Source of the DNA: Takifugu bimaculatus
Taxonomy: Eukaryota; Chordata; Actinopteri; Tetraodontiformes; Tetraodontidae
NCBI GenBank assembly: GCA_004026145.2
Contig: CP034979.1
Location: 11,387,485 to 11,451,484, forward strand
Length of the DNA stretch: 64,000 nucleotides
Reading direction: 5' to 3'
Part shown: piece after piece, positions 9,370-21,600 of the stretch
Position numbering within the stretch: the stretch's first letter is position 1
Layout of the letters: each line of letters opens with the position of its first letter
Translations under genes and position numbers: made by a program
Notes under the pieces: generated by a model
The model's database searches: none
What the model was told of the DNA's origin: nothing
The model's input: only the letters and a program-made list of their open reading frames with translations

Positions 9370-11981
9370 TTAGCTGGAGATCGACAGAAGTCCGTGTTCG
9401 TCCGCGGTGTCGAGAATCCTGCATATGACGGGAGATTCAACCTGGTCCAGAGGGAAGAAACAGGCAATGATGGACATGTTTTCTTTCATTTCCACCACAG
9501 CGTGGGATCGACTCTGCCTCTGGTGAACTCACCCCCAGGATGTACTGACAGGTTTGAGGTTCCAGCATGTAGACAGTGACAGCATGTGGAGACTCGGACT
9601 CTTTACATCTAACAGAGAAACCAGACCAGTCAGTCCACCTTGTGCACTTTGTCTTACGCGGGCTTTGAGTCTGAACCTGAGCCGGTGTGACGTTGTCAGA
9701 CGGACTCACTTGAGCTTGACAATAACTTGTCTCGGCTTCCCCGTCAGGTCACACACGTCCCCGTGGCCGTAAAAGTGAGAGACCAACCTGAACGCGAGAG
9801 GAAAAGAAGATAAACATCAATTCTGATGCGAAACACTCGCACGCGCAAACACCTGGACAACCTACTTGACTTTCTGCCCTCCGTCCTCTCTGAGCTGGTA
9901 GGACCGGGCCACATTCTTCTTGGCCCATTCGACGTGTTCATTGGCGTTCCAGCTCCCAACCACCACGATGTTCTTTCCCTGCTCTTTTTCCTGCAGACAA
10001 CAGTCGTTTTCAGGCGTAGTTCTGACCCCGAGTGTTGCATCTGGTATCTTTGTAGATGAGAAAGGAAGGGGCCTCACCTCATGATACTGGTGGACATACT
10101 TCCCATAGCAGAATTCATATTTCCACCAACCTACACCCTGAAACACCAGACAATGTCAGGGAAATTCTTCAGAGATCGAAGCCCTAAAGCTGAGCCCACT
10201 CACCCCGTGCAGACAGTAGGAGCCGCTGAGGAACTCCTTGATCAGCTGGTCGTCTGTCAGTCGAGAGATGTGAGTGGTACCGACAGCCACTTGAGCCTGC
10301 CCCGCCACAGTGATGGGTTTGTGAGTGGAGGCCTCCTCCTTCACTGGCTGCGCCTCCTCCTGTGAGGAAAAGAACATGACGGAGGTGTCGCCAGAGCCCT
10401 CCGTCCCCTCCCGGGCACGACGAAGAGCGCTTATCACCTCTCTGTTCTCTGGCGTGGAGCTGAAGGGCGGTTTCAGCTGTTCCTCTCGCTCCTTGTCCAG
10501 CTGGGTGAGACGCTGAGGCCTGAGGGGGGAGCCCGCCAGAGCCTGGCAGAAGATGGAGTGGACCGGGGAGGTCTTGAACCTGCAACGCGCAGCTGCACGT
10601 CAGCTTGGGAGGACAGACGAGCACGGTTTAATCAGAAATGGAACCGTTCCCGGCAGATCCACCTGTATTTTGGGTGCGAGCAGAGCAGCGGCGTCAACAC
10701 CACCACCTCATATTCACAGGTCGTGACCTCAGCCACGGACAGGATCTCGTGCTTGGCCTCCGGGTGGCAGACGTACAGCACGGCTGTCGTGCGAGCCCGG
10801 TTCTGCATCAGCGTGCACGGGGTCCCGTTTCCCAGCTCCACTGAGAAGTAAGGAGTCAGCTGACCTTCTATATTCTTTGTGGGGACCTGAGTTACCAGCA
10901 AAAACAGGAAGTTATGGCGAACTAGACAAACAGGACCGCAGTTTTATTACAATACTTACTTCTGTCTTCACTGTTGATTTGGCCTCTTCCTCCACTTTTT
11001 CTGGAAAAATGTGTCCAGTCCGTTAAACGATAAAAACACAAATGTGTGCAAACACGCTAATTAAAAGCTACTCGCATACCCGTTTCCGTCGACTGGCTTT
11101 TCTGAGCCGTGTTCCCCAGGAAGTACTCCTGAAGATTGATCTTCTGGGGGAAAGCAAAGAATTATTCCCCACACATAAACCACTGTTACTCTGAAGCGGC
11201 GACACGGACCTGCCCGGTTTCCTTCTCCTCGTGATACTGTCGTACGTGTTTCCCGTGGCAGACTTCATACGTCCAGTAGGACTCGATCTGGAGCGCGAGA
11301 AATTTGAGATTTGAGATTCTGCACACAGTCAACAAGCAAGCAAACAAAGTCTCACCCTGTAGGAACAGCTGGTTCTTTTGAACAGTGGCTCCAGCAGTTC
11401 GCCCGGACTGGGCCCAGCATAGAGTCTATCGTCATCCTAACACAAAACAGAGCATCACCAAATGACGTCAAGGCATTTGAACTGACCCGTATCTGTTCTT
11501 GCCACCGGTTCTAACGGTGTTCTAACCGGACGTTCCCCTCTCATGTCCTCCTGCTTACCTCGTCTCCTGTAGTTAGTGAAGGCAGGAGACATTTATACTT
11601 CTCCTTCTCTGCTGTTGTCATTATGAGGAAGTCATCTTCGCTGTAAAAGGCTCCCGAAGCGGGCTGAAATCAACAGACAGACGTCTGTGACTTCATGCCA
11701 CATACGATGGCAAAGGTACGTGTGTCTACGTAATCGGTCATGTGACCAGGGTGACAATGTTGCGGGGTGATCCGAGTTCTGTCTTTAAGCTTGACATAAA
11801 CAAAACACCGAAAACGGGTTACAAGAAGCGAACCTACCAGCGTGAACTCCGGTCCCGGCCAAGTTATTTTAAAAGGTACTTCGTCTGAAAAGGACGGATA
11901 ACCGCCTCTGTTTACTGAGGCGGTGCTGCAGACCCCCGGCAGCCCTCCTCCGAGGAACACCAACAGCAGCCCGGGCAACAT
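9370..11981 (-). CDS. ERLEC1: Endoplasmic reticulum lectin 1 (XTP3-B), complete, 14 coding exons
   Basis: ERLEC1 is an ER-luminal lectin that recognises trimmed N-glycans through two MRH domains and works with SEL1L-HRD1 in ER-associated degradation. Exons, in transcript order: 11838-11981, 11559-11663, 11356-11436, 11210-11287, 11080-11143, 10960-11000, 10663-10886, 10438-10579, 10204-10359, 10078-10137, 9866-9990, 9710-9787, 9533-9608, 9370-9441. Phases agree throughout; the total is 1446 nt, 481 residues (human 483). A hydrophobic signal peptide starts MLPGLLLVFLGGG. MRH1 contains YWTYEVCHGKHVRQYHEEKE and continues to CEYEVVVLTPLLCSHPKYR; MRH2 contains VGWWKYEFCYGKYVHQYHE and VTVYMLEPQTCQYILG. 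Introns are 66-174 nt. The intron after the exon ending at 11210 has a weak GTCCGT donor, and the 10360-10437 intron is in frame and stop-free. The gene converges on GPR75, as in human. Confidence 0.97.
10360..10437 (-). other. ERLEC1: 78-nt in-frame, stop-free ERLEC1 intron
   Basis: The interval has GTGATAAG at its donor and TTTTCCTCACAG at its acceptor, and its 26 codons are open in the ERLEC1 frame. Removing it gives a linker length (from FSS to GTTHIS, 41 residues) almost equal to human (40 from FRR), so it is called an intron. Retention would add 26 residues between the two MRH domains without breaking the protein. Confidence 0.75.
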
Positions 11982-12240
11982 CGCTCCTCTCCGGCTGCTC
12001 GGCTCTACAGGCCGCTCCTCATTTGCGAGAACAGCCGGTCGACTTTCGTCTTTCGACGGACCCAGAGAGGAATTTTATGCGAGGTTTAAATCCGGAGGTC
12101 TCCGCTCTGAGACCGCTGTCAACAGTACATGACTACAGGAAGTGAGGCGTCAGCTGCCACGTCGTGTTCCGGCACAACTCTGGCGTCTCGTTAGAGCAGC
12201 GCCCCCTACCAGTAACACGAGGGTATTACAGCGAATTACA
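11982..12240 (-). promoter_or_regulatory. ERLEC1: ERLEC1 promoter with ETS and XBP1/ATF6-like motifs
   Basis: Upstream of the ERLEC1 start codon, the plus-strand sequence carries CAGGAAGTG (12136-12144), a strong ETS/GABP match. GCCACGTC (12156-12163; minus-strand GACGTGGC) matches the ACGTG-type core used by XBP1/ATF6. ERAD factors are generally induced in the unfolded protein response, so the second motif fits the gene's job. No TATA box is evident. A CTCF-like sequence with two core mismatches (GCGCCCCCTACCAG) follows near 12197-12210. Confidence 0.45.
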
Positions 12241-12576
12241 GCCTGACAAAAGCAAAGCAAAACAAAAACAAGGGAAACACCGATAGTTAACAATTGTTTA
12301 ATACAGCAGATGAAAAAAAAACCCCAACATATAGACTTTACCTACCAGCCTTAGTGCTTTCCCCAAAGAGTAACACAGAACTTAAATATTGAACGTATCC
12401 ATATCCTTTTAACAATGTTACTAACATTGTCACGCACTTTTAATAAGATGTTGCAAACGGAAAACGAATGGTGATGGAATATACAGAGGATTCTCTTGAA
12501 CTGTTACACTGTCTTTTTTTGGCAATTATTATTTCATAGACTGCTCAAAAACAAAGGAATTCACGTTCAACACTGT

Positions 12577-12621
12577 AATTCAGTCACACACTTAGGAGGC
12601 GATAATTATCGTGACTGAATT
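12577..12621. repeat. Inverted repeat with an internal palindrome
   Basis: AATTCAGTCAC (12577-12587) is repeated in perfect inverted orientation at 12611-12621. The 23-base loop contains the 10-base palindrome GATAATTATC (12601-12610). Confidence 0.75.
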
Positions 12622-12920
12622 TCACCTGCTGTTGCGCAAATTTGCTGGCAACGGAGGGATGTGGGTAATTAGCAAGACAGCACCTAAAGGGAATGGGGTT
12701 TGCAGGTGGTGATAAAGAAGTCGAGGATGCCAGAAACTCGCTCGTGCCTTCCATGGACCTGAATCCAGTTGAGCATCGAATGATGCCCCAATCGAGACCA
12801 CCAGAACCATAGAGAGCAAACACCATGGCAGGGGTGTTACTCAGGCAAATGGAGGACAGGGACTTGTTTGGTTGTAGAAATGCATTTTTGATTTGGAGGA
12901 TGATTCTAAATCCAGTCTTC
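12602..12920 (+). mobile_element. Possible decayed DNA-transposon fragment
   Basis: Plus-strand codons around 12750-12775 read MDLNPVEH, close to the DLNPIEH block around the third catalytic acid of Tc1/mariner transposases. Surrounding frames are broken, and no terminal repeats could be paired with confidence. The match is short, so this is tentative. Confidence 0.3.
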
Positions 12921-14333
12921 AATGAGTTAACGATTCAGGTTTCAGTACCCCACACAATCAATTGTAAAGATTTGATACTGAAATAAGTCATTTCTTGAAG
13001 ATCTAGCATGATTGAAGAGTTTCTGTCAATTTTGAGCAGTAAATGGTAATTCTTAGAACTAATTAAATGTTTCGTTCTTTTATTTTAAATGAATAAAACA
13101 AAAATAACCTAGTAAAATATGCTTCTGTGGCTTTTCCCTTCATTTCTTTATAGTGCAATCACGTGGCATTGTTATTCTTCTCAGAAGCAAGAGCAGCATG
13201 TCGACACTAATTAAGGTTTATTTCATTAAAACTCTTCAAAGTAGGGGCTCAGAACTTTCACTGTCCCATGGGCCCCTCCCTATATCACAGTAAAATATTC
13301 CATAGGTCCTAAAAGTATTTGGGGCCAACACATTGCCTAATACCCTCGGTTAATCTCTGCCTGGTGGCATCACAGGACTGTTGGCTAATTAGGTGACAAC
13401 AGACATCCTGCCTCCTGCTTAAAGGTGCAAAGTGTAAGATAGTGGTGGTTGGGAAGGGGGGGTGACTCCCACAAAGCTCATTTATGCTGCATTAATCAGC
13501 ACGTGCACGGAAACTGACAAAGTGAGAGAATATTGGAAAGCTGTGAGCACTAACCCAAGGAATAATGCACCCCAAACCCACCCACCCACCTCTAATAATT
13601 ATAATAATATTATAGTGGGGGGGTGCTCAGCTGTCTTTGCGCGTCCTATAAAACGCCGTATATCTGTGCGTCTTCATTCCAAACAGCACCTAGTTTACAG
13701 AGGATGAAATCTCCCATTGTGGCGCGATAATCCGCGCTTTCACACGGTGCAACGTGCCTGATATGCCATGCAAATTAATTCCTCGAGGATAAAACAGATG
13801 GGAAGCTGGATGGTATTATGTTAATGGTATAATAAATGCACTATTGGAATTCATAAACAAAGCTAATGCAACACCACTTTGGATAAATGAACATGAATTT
13901 ATGATGTAAAGGGGACTAAAATGATGTCCATGAACGTGAGGGAGGACGTTCCTGACGGGTTCTGTTGGTTCCAGGAATCCAAAAGTCCATGTTGACAGCA
14001 GCTCTCGTGAAGCCGTGACTAAACAAACGCCGCAGCTCACCTGAAATTCTCATTTATTATTTAATGCTTGCGAGATTTACCTTGTCTGCTGTGTGTTTAA
14101 TGCTGTCAGTGGATGACACAGAGCCTGCGGTGTGTTTAGGAATGTGCCAGACACAGAACAAAAGATGCAACGATATGAAGATCTAAAGACCCGAGAACTG
14201 AGCCTTTCCTGGGCATTGTGCGCTTTGATGCGTAAAGGCGAGCAGCCCTGTGCCAATCTGCAGAGTCCTAAACACTCTTTCATCTCGTCGCTCTGTTGAT
14301 TCAGCAATGCTGCGCGCTGAACGCTAATAAACA

Positions 14334-14365
14334 CCCCCCCCCCCCCCATCTCCACCCCCCCCCCA
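14334..14365. repeat. Poly-C tracts
   Basis: Two long C runs are separated by ATCTCCA, and the length is likely to be unreliable in sequencing. Confidence 0.85.
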
Positions 14366-14539
14366 GCAACCACCTGCGCAGTTCACATGCGCGACCGCGT
14401 CCAGCTAACTGGGAATTTAGCGCGGAGACTTTGAGAATATGTGGCGGTGTGTGTCCCAGGGCATGAAAACACACCTGGGGGTGGCGCTGTTGCACCTGTT
14501 GGTGGAGCTGTTGATACAAGAGTGAAGTAGCAGAGGGGT

Positions 14540-14580
14540 GGTGGTGCTGGTGGTGTGTGTGTCTCTGTGTGTGTGTGAGA
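14540..14580. repeat. Imperfect GT-rich microsatellite
   Basis: Degenerate GT/GGT repeats, interrupted by CTCT. Confidence 0.7.
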
Positions 14581-14794
14581 CACAGGGTGTGAGGAGTGTG
14601 ATACAAGAAAGGTAATGTCCCACTGGAGCCTCCGTCCCCCCGACCACAACCAACTTATTTGCATGCCAGCTCCTCTGGTGTGTGCACGGATACCCGTGTG
14701 TGCACGGTACCTTCCACCTGTGCACATTGTCTGTTTGATATAGATTACATCAAACGCTTTGGGGATACATTGGCATACAGGCAGACCACATTAT

Positions 14795-14808
14795 GTTTCC
14801 ATGGTAAC
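14795..14808 (+). promoter_or_regulatory. RFX X-box motif
   Basis: GTTTCCATGGTAAC matches the palindromic X-box consensus at every position. Its role is inferred from motif only. Confidence 0.4.
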
Positions 14809-17800
14809 TAATATCTGCCGTTGGAACGTGTCGCCCTATTTGCAAAATGACGGCGGGAGTGAGAGATTAAAGTAAAAAATATCCAGACAAAATTTGTTTC
14901 TTATCTGAACATTCACTCACTCTGAGCCCTCAGTATTAGCTTTGAGGCTCCCCACCTCCCCCACCCTGACGATATTTTCCTCATTGATGCTAAGCTAAGC
15001 TAAAGAGCCACAGACACGAGCGGTCGCTCTGCTGGTTTCCCTGAACCGGCCACTTTGAAATGAGCATTCTCATTTATTTCACTGCCGTCTGTGGGGTGAT
15101 TTGCATCGACACCTTCTGTACATTCTCACCTTATGCATAATTGATACAACTGCCATCTCCCCGACTATAATAACGGCGTTCCAAAGGGAGCGGAGAGAAA
15201 TGATTCTTGACATTTGAAACTCTTGAGCGAGATTAAGATATCTTCTGAGCTGCCACCATAAAATAGGATGGGTAGAATATGGCAGGCATCAGATTAGCGT
15301 TGTCATTCCTGTTGGATTTTCTTAATCAGGTGCAGTGTTGCTATTGAAAGCTACCTTTGCCTCCCCTCAGACAGAACTGAATACAGTTCATCGCTGACGT
15401 TGACGAGGACAGGAAATCATCTCCCAACCACCGGTAGGTGTCTAAGTGTGGGAACGCGTGTCGAAATTCCTGATATGCAGTTGGAAGCGCGCTCCTCTCT
15501 GCAGCCCACCGAGTAGCTGTTGTCCTAATAAACGATAGATGAGTGGTTCCGTGATGAAAAGAGGCTAAGTCAACAAAGTCGGACGAAAAATGAACCGCGC
15601 CCGTGGATCAGAGGACGGGTCTCCTCTTCCCCGCAGAGATTGTCACGAGCCTAATATTTGTTTGGAGGATTAGCCAAGCCCGTGCTAGCATCAGACGTGC
15701 TGACGTCCAGCCTGTAACGTCTGAGGATGCGTGTTATCTGAGAACTTTTCTCCATTTCACGGAAACCTGAAGCGACTGCTAACCTTTTCTGAATCCAGCA
15801 GTTTGACCCCAACATTTGCCGGTGACCACGGACGTTTCGCCGTTTGAAGTAGCTCAGCTTTAAGTCGTCTCAGAGGGTCCCGAGACACTGCGCTAGGAAA
15901 TATGTCCAAATGCAAGAACAGGGATTTGGGTTAACAGCTGGAACCATAACGTATCGGGAAGCAGTGGGACTAAGATTAAGCTTCGCAGCAAGCAAACGTT
16001 CGGAACGGGCGCTCTCTGTCAGGATCCAGACCAGGAAAATCTGAGTCAGAAAGTAAATCCATGAAAAACGATTCTCGAACACACACTCCAAGGTTATTGG
16101 TATTTAACACATGTAAAGGAATCCTACACTGCCCATCATCGTGAATGGAGTCACATGATCTCTTAACGCCAATCTGCTCCTCAAATAGTCGAGATGCTGG
16201 AGATGTGCGATGGATCCTTTCGTTCCATGTATGAGCCGATTGTGCTCCGTCCAGTGATTCAGTGAGTGGAGTTTAACCGTCAGCGTGTGTATTTCATGCA
16301 TTTTTAAAGCCCATGAAAGGGAACACTGTACGACAAGTGACCATCAAAGGGTAGCATCAAAAGAGACTTATATTGTGCAGCCTGTTGTCACTGATCTCAT
16401 GCAGCTATTTAATGGAATTACTGGGAAAATCTCCGATATCGACGGCAGCTGCTGCAACCACTCAAGCACAGCAGAGTGTTTTAGTTTAGTATCTTTCATC
16501 AAAGTTCAGATTGGCTTTTAAGGTGAATATTTCAAGCTCTGTTATCATTCCAGCACAGATTTCTACATTAGATGGTACAAAATTTGCCCACAGCTGCTGT
16601 TATAACCCAGTTGAAGGGCTCATAAGAATGCTAATGAGCAGTACTACTAGCATCAAATAGAGGGAAAAGGAAGTAATATACACATTTTAATATGTTTGCT
16701 TCCGTTGTCACTGTTATCAGAAGAAAGCCACATGTGATGAAACGCTCAACTTCGGCTTGGCCGCCAGAGTCCAGCCATCAACCGGCCGCGGTCAATTATT
16801 CAGCAGACAATGTTTGGGGGCTGAAACTGAGGTGAAAAAGACCTGATAGAATCATATTGGCAGGCTGGTATCACACTGCCTCTTTTCCAAATGGCACAAA
16901 GATTCTGACCTTTTCAGACTCGCGGGCGTGTCAAAGCTTGACCTTCGTGCTCAGCATCACGTAGTCACTGCGTGTGAGTAAGAGTCTTCAGAGGAGTCTC
17001 GAACCGCGCCTTCCTAAACTCGCCACCTCTCAACCGGCTGGAAAAAGCAAATTTGAATGTGCTTGATACCGCTGGAGGTCTGCTTCTAATTTGGCGGCTT
17101 CAGGTTTTTCTGTGATCACGTTTGCCAGAAGACAAATGTTCTCCAGGATCATTTGGCATCATAATCCCACATTCACCCACAACACCCACAAAAAATCTGC
17201 TCATGTTTATTCCGGACATTTTTCCGCACCTCTTTTTTTCCCATGAAGGAACCCCCCCCACCCTTACAGTTTGTGAGTGAACCCTGGGAAGAGAAGAGGG
17301 ACAACGATGGGGCGGCTCCGGCATCCTTCCAGCGGGCCAAGGTGAGTCTGTTAGCCCGATGGCTTGTTCATTCTGCAGATGTCACCTGGTCATTATCCCG
17401 AAGAAGCCATCTGCCCCGGCTGCTCCTGCAGGGCCGGCTCCTCTTCTGTCTGTTGGGTCCTGCGTGACTGGCACCATCCAGGCTGCGTTATCCTCCATCC
17501 AGTCCTGCCTCCAGTGTCCTGTGGGCCCATCCGGTTTGAGCCGGAACCGCGCACAAAGGCCGTTTAAAAGGGGAAGGTGTGACGTCTTTGGAATGAGGGA
17601 AAGTTATTGACGTTGCCCCATTCTGGACTTGCTTTTGGACGGTTACGTCAAAGGTTAAAACCCATGTTTTAATGATGTCATTTCCAAACTGAGGGAATAA
17701 ATCTGTTCAGATATCACAGGAAAGTTAATGAGATTCTTATAAAACATTCACATGTTTTATTCATTGGCCATAAATGAGTGGTCACCTGGATGAACATTTG

Positions 17801-18652
17801 GCCTCCAGCTGTTGATGCCAATGCTGGTTCAGAGCTTCTGGATTAATAATGTATTTCCATAAGTGAGGGGAGCTGATTGACAGTAAATTCTAGTGGTAAT
17901 TTGAGGTTGGCCTGAAACCCCCAAAAGCTTCTTAGATGAGTGTCTTTATGTGCTCTAATCTGTTGTAATATAACTTTTCTATCATTTGCTCTTTATCTAT
18001 TTTCCATGTCGAACTTTTGAACATTGACAGAAAGTTATTCCTCCCTCAAATAGGCTCAGACTGTTTGATTTATCAAACGATTAATCAGATAATTCTGATG
18101 TGATGCACCTCAGAAAATGATAATAATGATTAAAAAGAAAATCCCATTTAACATCTTTTAACCCATTAACCAAATCTATTTGGAGTATTGACATATGCTG
18201 TGACCTAAGTCTCAAACTTCCTGTTATTTTCAAATCATCTGATGCTAGTGGTTTTAGCATTAGCTGCCTTAGCTAAGGGTATGGTTGGGGGGAGATCCAG
18301 GCCTGATGGTCTAATTTCTCAAATTCAGATAACTTTGATAAAGACTGTCACATTATGCTTTTCACATGATTATATAAAAATCTGTTAATGCTAAAAAATG
18401 GGATAATTATCTCAAATCTAGGCTGATATAAATGCGACAATAGTTATAAACCTGATTGATAATAAAGATGAACAAAAAAAAGACAATAATAATAGCAAAC
18501 AGCTAATAAAACAGACATTTCTGCCGTGGCTAAACTACACAGATACTGTTGGACAAATATGCTTGAATGTGAAAAACTAATCTCTCTTTCTCTCTTTTCT
18601 TTTCATTAATTTACTATGAATTTTTTCCTGTTGCTGCTAGCTTATGCACTAG

Positions 18653-18653
<1 letters not shown>

Positions 18654-18692
<39 letters not shown>
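18654..18692. repeat. (CA)n microsatellite
   Basis: An uninterrupted CA run of about 19 units. Confidence 0.95.
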
Positions 18693-18695
<3 letters not shown>

Positions 18696-21600
18696 GCAAA
18701 TAAAGAGAGAAGGAAATTAGGGACTACTTGAGGACACAAGGTCAGCCAGTAATAATGTCCAGAAGCAATCCATCATCTCGATGAAATACCTTCGCTTGCT
18801 AAGCTGAACACACAGATACACACCTGCACACACCTACGGACACATTTTTAATCTTTCTTTTAGCCCGATTGTGATTCACTTTTTTCATTTTTAACTTGTA
18901 ATGTGGTAAACTTCCATGGCTGCTTAAGCTCCTCCCACTTTTCCCAGTTTTTAATTCTGCTGTTGTCTGATTTGAATCTAAGCTGTTTTTCCTGGGATAT
19001 CAGGAGGTTCCGTTCCGTCATGGGAGGCTCACCCCCCCCAACCTGCCTGTCCCCCCGGCACCAAGAACGTGCCAGCTGGGCCTGTCAGCACGCTGACGGA
19101 TGACCTGCAGAGCTGACACTTATAGCTCATGATTCATCTCTCATTATATGTGCATAGTCTAATGGAACGGGGACATGTTCTAATGGACCACGTTTGTGAA
19201 ACAAAACATTCTCCGGTGAGGAAAAAGAGAGTGGAATTCCCAAAAAAAAAGCCCCACTGGCAGATGAGGAAGTCTCTGAGACGGGCCGTCACTTCAAATG
19301 AGCCTTGTAATGGGATACAGCCGCAGGTTAGAGCTGGAGTTTTGTTTCATGAGCAGGCATGGATGTGTTCTCCTGCTCTGGTGCACCTCGGCTGCCGACG
19401 CCCACGCAGGTAATCTGCTGCCGGGTGCCAGGCGGCCTGTGCCAGCTCCGTGGGCTGCTGAGGGGCATTGTGGGAAAAGTAACGCCGAGATGGAGAGCAG
19501 CCAATGGAATCAGAACGAGAAGCAACCCAAACATCTCTGCCCTCCGTTTGCGTGAAATCCTGTCCACACCTGACGAGATCTGACACTTTAGGACCCCAGA
19601 TCCACGCCTGCAAACGCTTGGGTTTCAATTTGAAGCCTGAAAACGGGAGCAAATACTTGACAACTGTCGTTGGAATAAACCTCTACAAAGGAGTGACTGA
19701 GATTTCACATTCAAATGTCTATGGCCTGAATGGCCTGAACATCTGGAGGAGACTTTTGTTTCTGAGTGACTTGAGGACAGCTGCCTCCTCCAGAGCTTCC
19801 CTCCACTCAGCTGCGTGGCAGCGCTACACTCATCAGTGAGCATTCTCACTCACTGAAAGGGACGATTTGCATCTTATGGCTGACGAGCCAGCGATGAATC
19901 AAGTCGAGTGGGGGCGCGCGGCGTTCCCCTCTGCAGGTGTGTCGTTTTTCATTCTTGGACAGCAGAAAGCTCGCAAACATCAATCTGCTTTAAATGATAT
20001 TACCCAAAGGTTTGCTCCGACAGCTTCATTTAATAAGGTTGTGTCACATCATTTCGTTTCGTAACTCAATATTTGAGCCATTCTGCGCATATTTCTGTCT
20101 TGTTTCTGATGCCTCCCCTTGTATTTGCATCCTTTCCTCCCTCCCTGTAGCTTAAAAACTTAAATTTCCCTCTCTCATCCCTCCGTTCGTGCTTGTATTC
20201 CAGTCTTGTGATTCCTGGAATTCCGATCTCACTCGCTCATTGTGTCCCGACCTTGGAATGAATAAGTGTTTGTAGAACTACCACAATAGCTTCTTCTGTT
20301 GGTGCACAACAGACACAGATATCAAGCCCCATCTACCTGGACGCCCCTGGACGTCGGGTCTTTGAGTCTGGCGGCATAAAAGTGTAGATGTGAGAATTCT
20401 CACCACCGTAATGTTGTTGAAAGGACGCCTGCCTCGCGGGCTGGTGTCAAAACTAAAATAAATTTGGATTTATCATAATAAATGAAGCTTAATGGCTGAA
20501 TAGACAGTAATGGAGTCATACATTTGCTGTTTCTGTCTGGGTTTATTGGTTTAAAAGAGCTTAAAACAGCCATTACATCCCATCATGAGACTGCAAACAC
20601 GGTAAGGAAGGTGAGATGGAAAATGCCACGTGTGTGACACATGTAAATAATTTGTTATACTGAAACTATACATCAACATCTGGGAAAAGCAGGCTTTCAG
20701 ACATTTCAAATGAAAATCTATCAGCTTTCAGAATTATAATTCTTTGCATTCCGTTGCCACTGGCACATTAATATTGGAAACCTTCTCAAAGCAGAAAAGC
20801 TCATTACTTTCAATTGCTGCATAAACATAACTAGATCAAACTGCTCCCATCAAAAAAAGAGCGCGCTCCGCATTGCACGTGAGGATCGGCGAAAAACCGC
20901 CTGTGTTCTGTCACGCAGAGGCAAGCCTTGATTTTTTTTATTCTTCTTAAGGTCTGGGGATGGATTCTACAGTATGGCTGGATCCAGCATATAGTGAATT
21001 ATAAATCAAGCTTCTCTCCCCTCCAACATTTGTTTAGCCAGTGTTAGTTTCCCTCCCAGTCTTAACGCCTCGCTGGATTCCAGTATAATGGTTCCCTCGC
21101 AATCACTGTTGCCCAGAATCAATAAGAGAATTGCTAAATACAGGCTGGGGCGGCTCAGCGGGATTTCAAAGACCCGAAAGAGAATTTCTGATGCGCTAAT
21201 TCGATCAGGGCCCTATGGAGCCTATATGTGTCAGGGCTTGAAACGTAGCCGTCAGGAGGAATCCTGCATATGGAAGCTGGCTGACAACGCTCCCGCGCAA
21301 ATGAGCAGCACCTGTCGACACACAAACGTTGCAGAGATGCGGCGTGGCAGCCATGCAGGAGCCACGTGTCTGCAGAGACGGCCGTGCACGGCGTGCGCCC
21401 GCGCTACGGTTGGGATCAACACAGCAAGGATGCAGTTCTAAAGATAATTAAAGTGCTCTTTAATCCAGAGTCAGCACACACCGATGCTTCTGCCGATAGC
21501 TCGGGGTGGCTACTTGTCAGTATTAGAGGAGCCGGAAAATCCATGAAGGTGATCAGCTGTTTGATGCTGATGATGTAAAGATCCTGGAGGAATCTAGGTG

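Larger units (their letters stand above)
12250..14330. other. Start of gene desert; no gene seen
   Basis: No exon of a recognisable protein was found on either strand. The stretch contains a nested palindrome at 12577-12621, a possible transposon remnant at 12602-12920, and AT-rich sequence. The open frames here are short and lack family features. Confidence 0.6.
14366..18653. other. Non-coding; contains candidate regulatory blocks
   Basis: No coding exon was recognised. A perfect RFX X-box is at 14795-14808. The block 15050-15420 is rich in ATTA and octamer-type motifs (ATTTGCAT at 15099-15106, TTATGCATAA near 15133) and free of simple repeats, as is typical of vertebrate conserved non-coding elements. 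A further such block runs about 16600-16740. No alignment was possible to confirm conservation. Confidence 0.4.

Noticed and set aside
10184..10624. 146-codon minus-strand frame over ERLEC1 exons 8-9
   Set aside because: It is out of frame with the conserved lectin reading and crosses splice sites.
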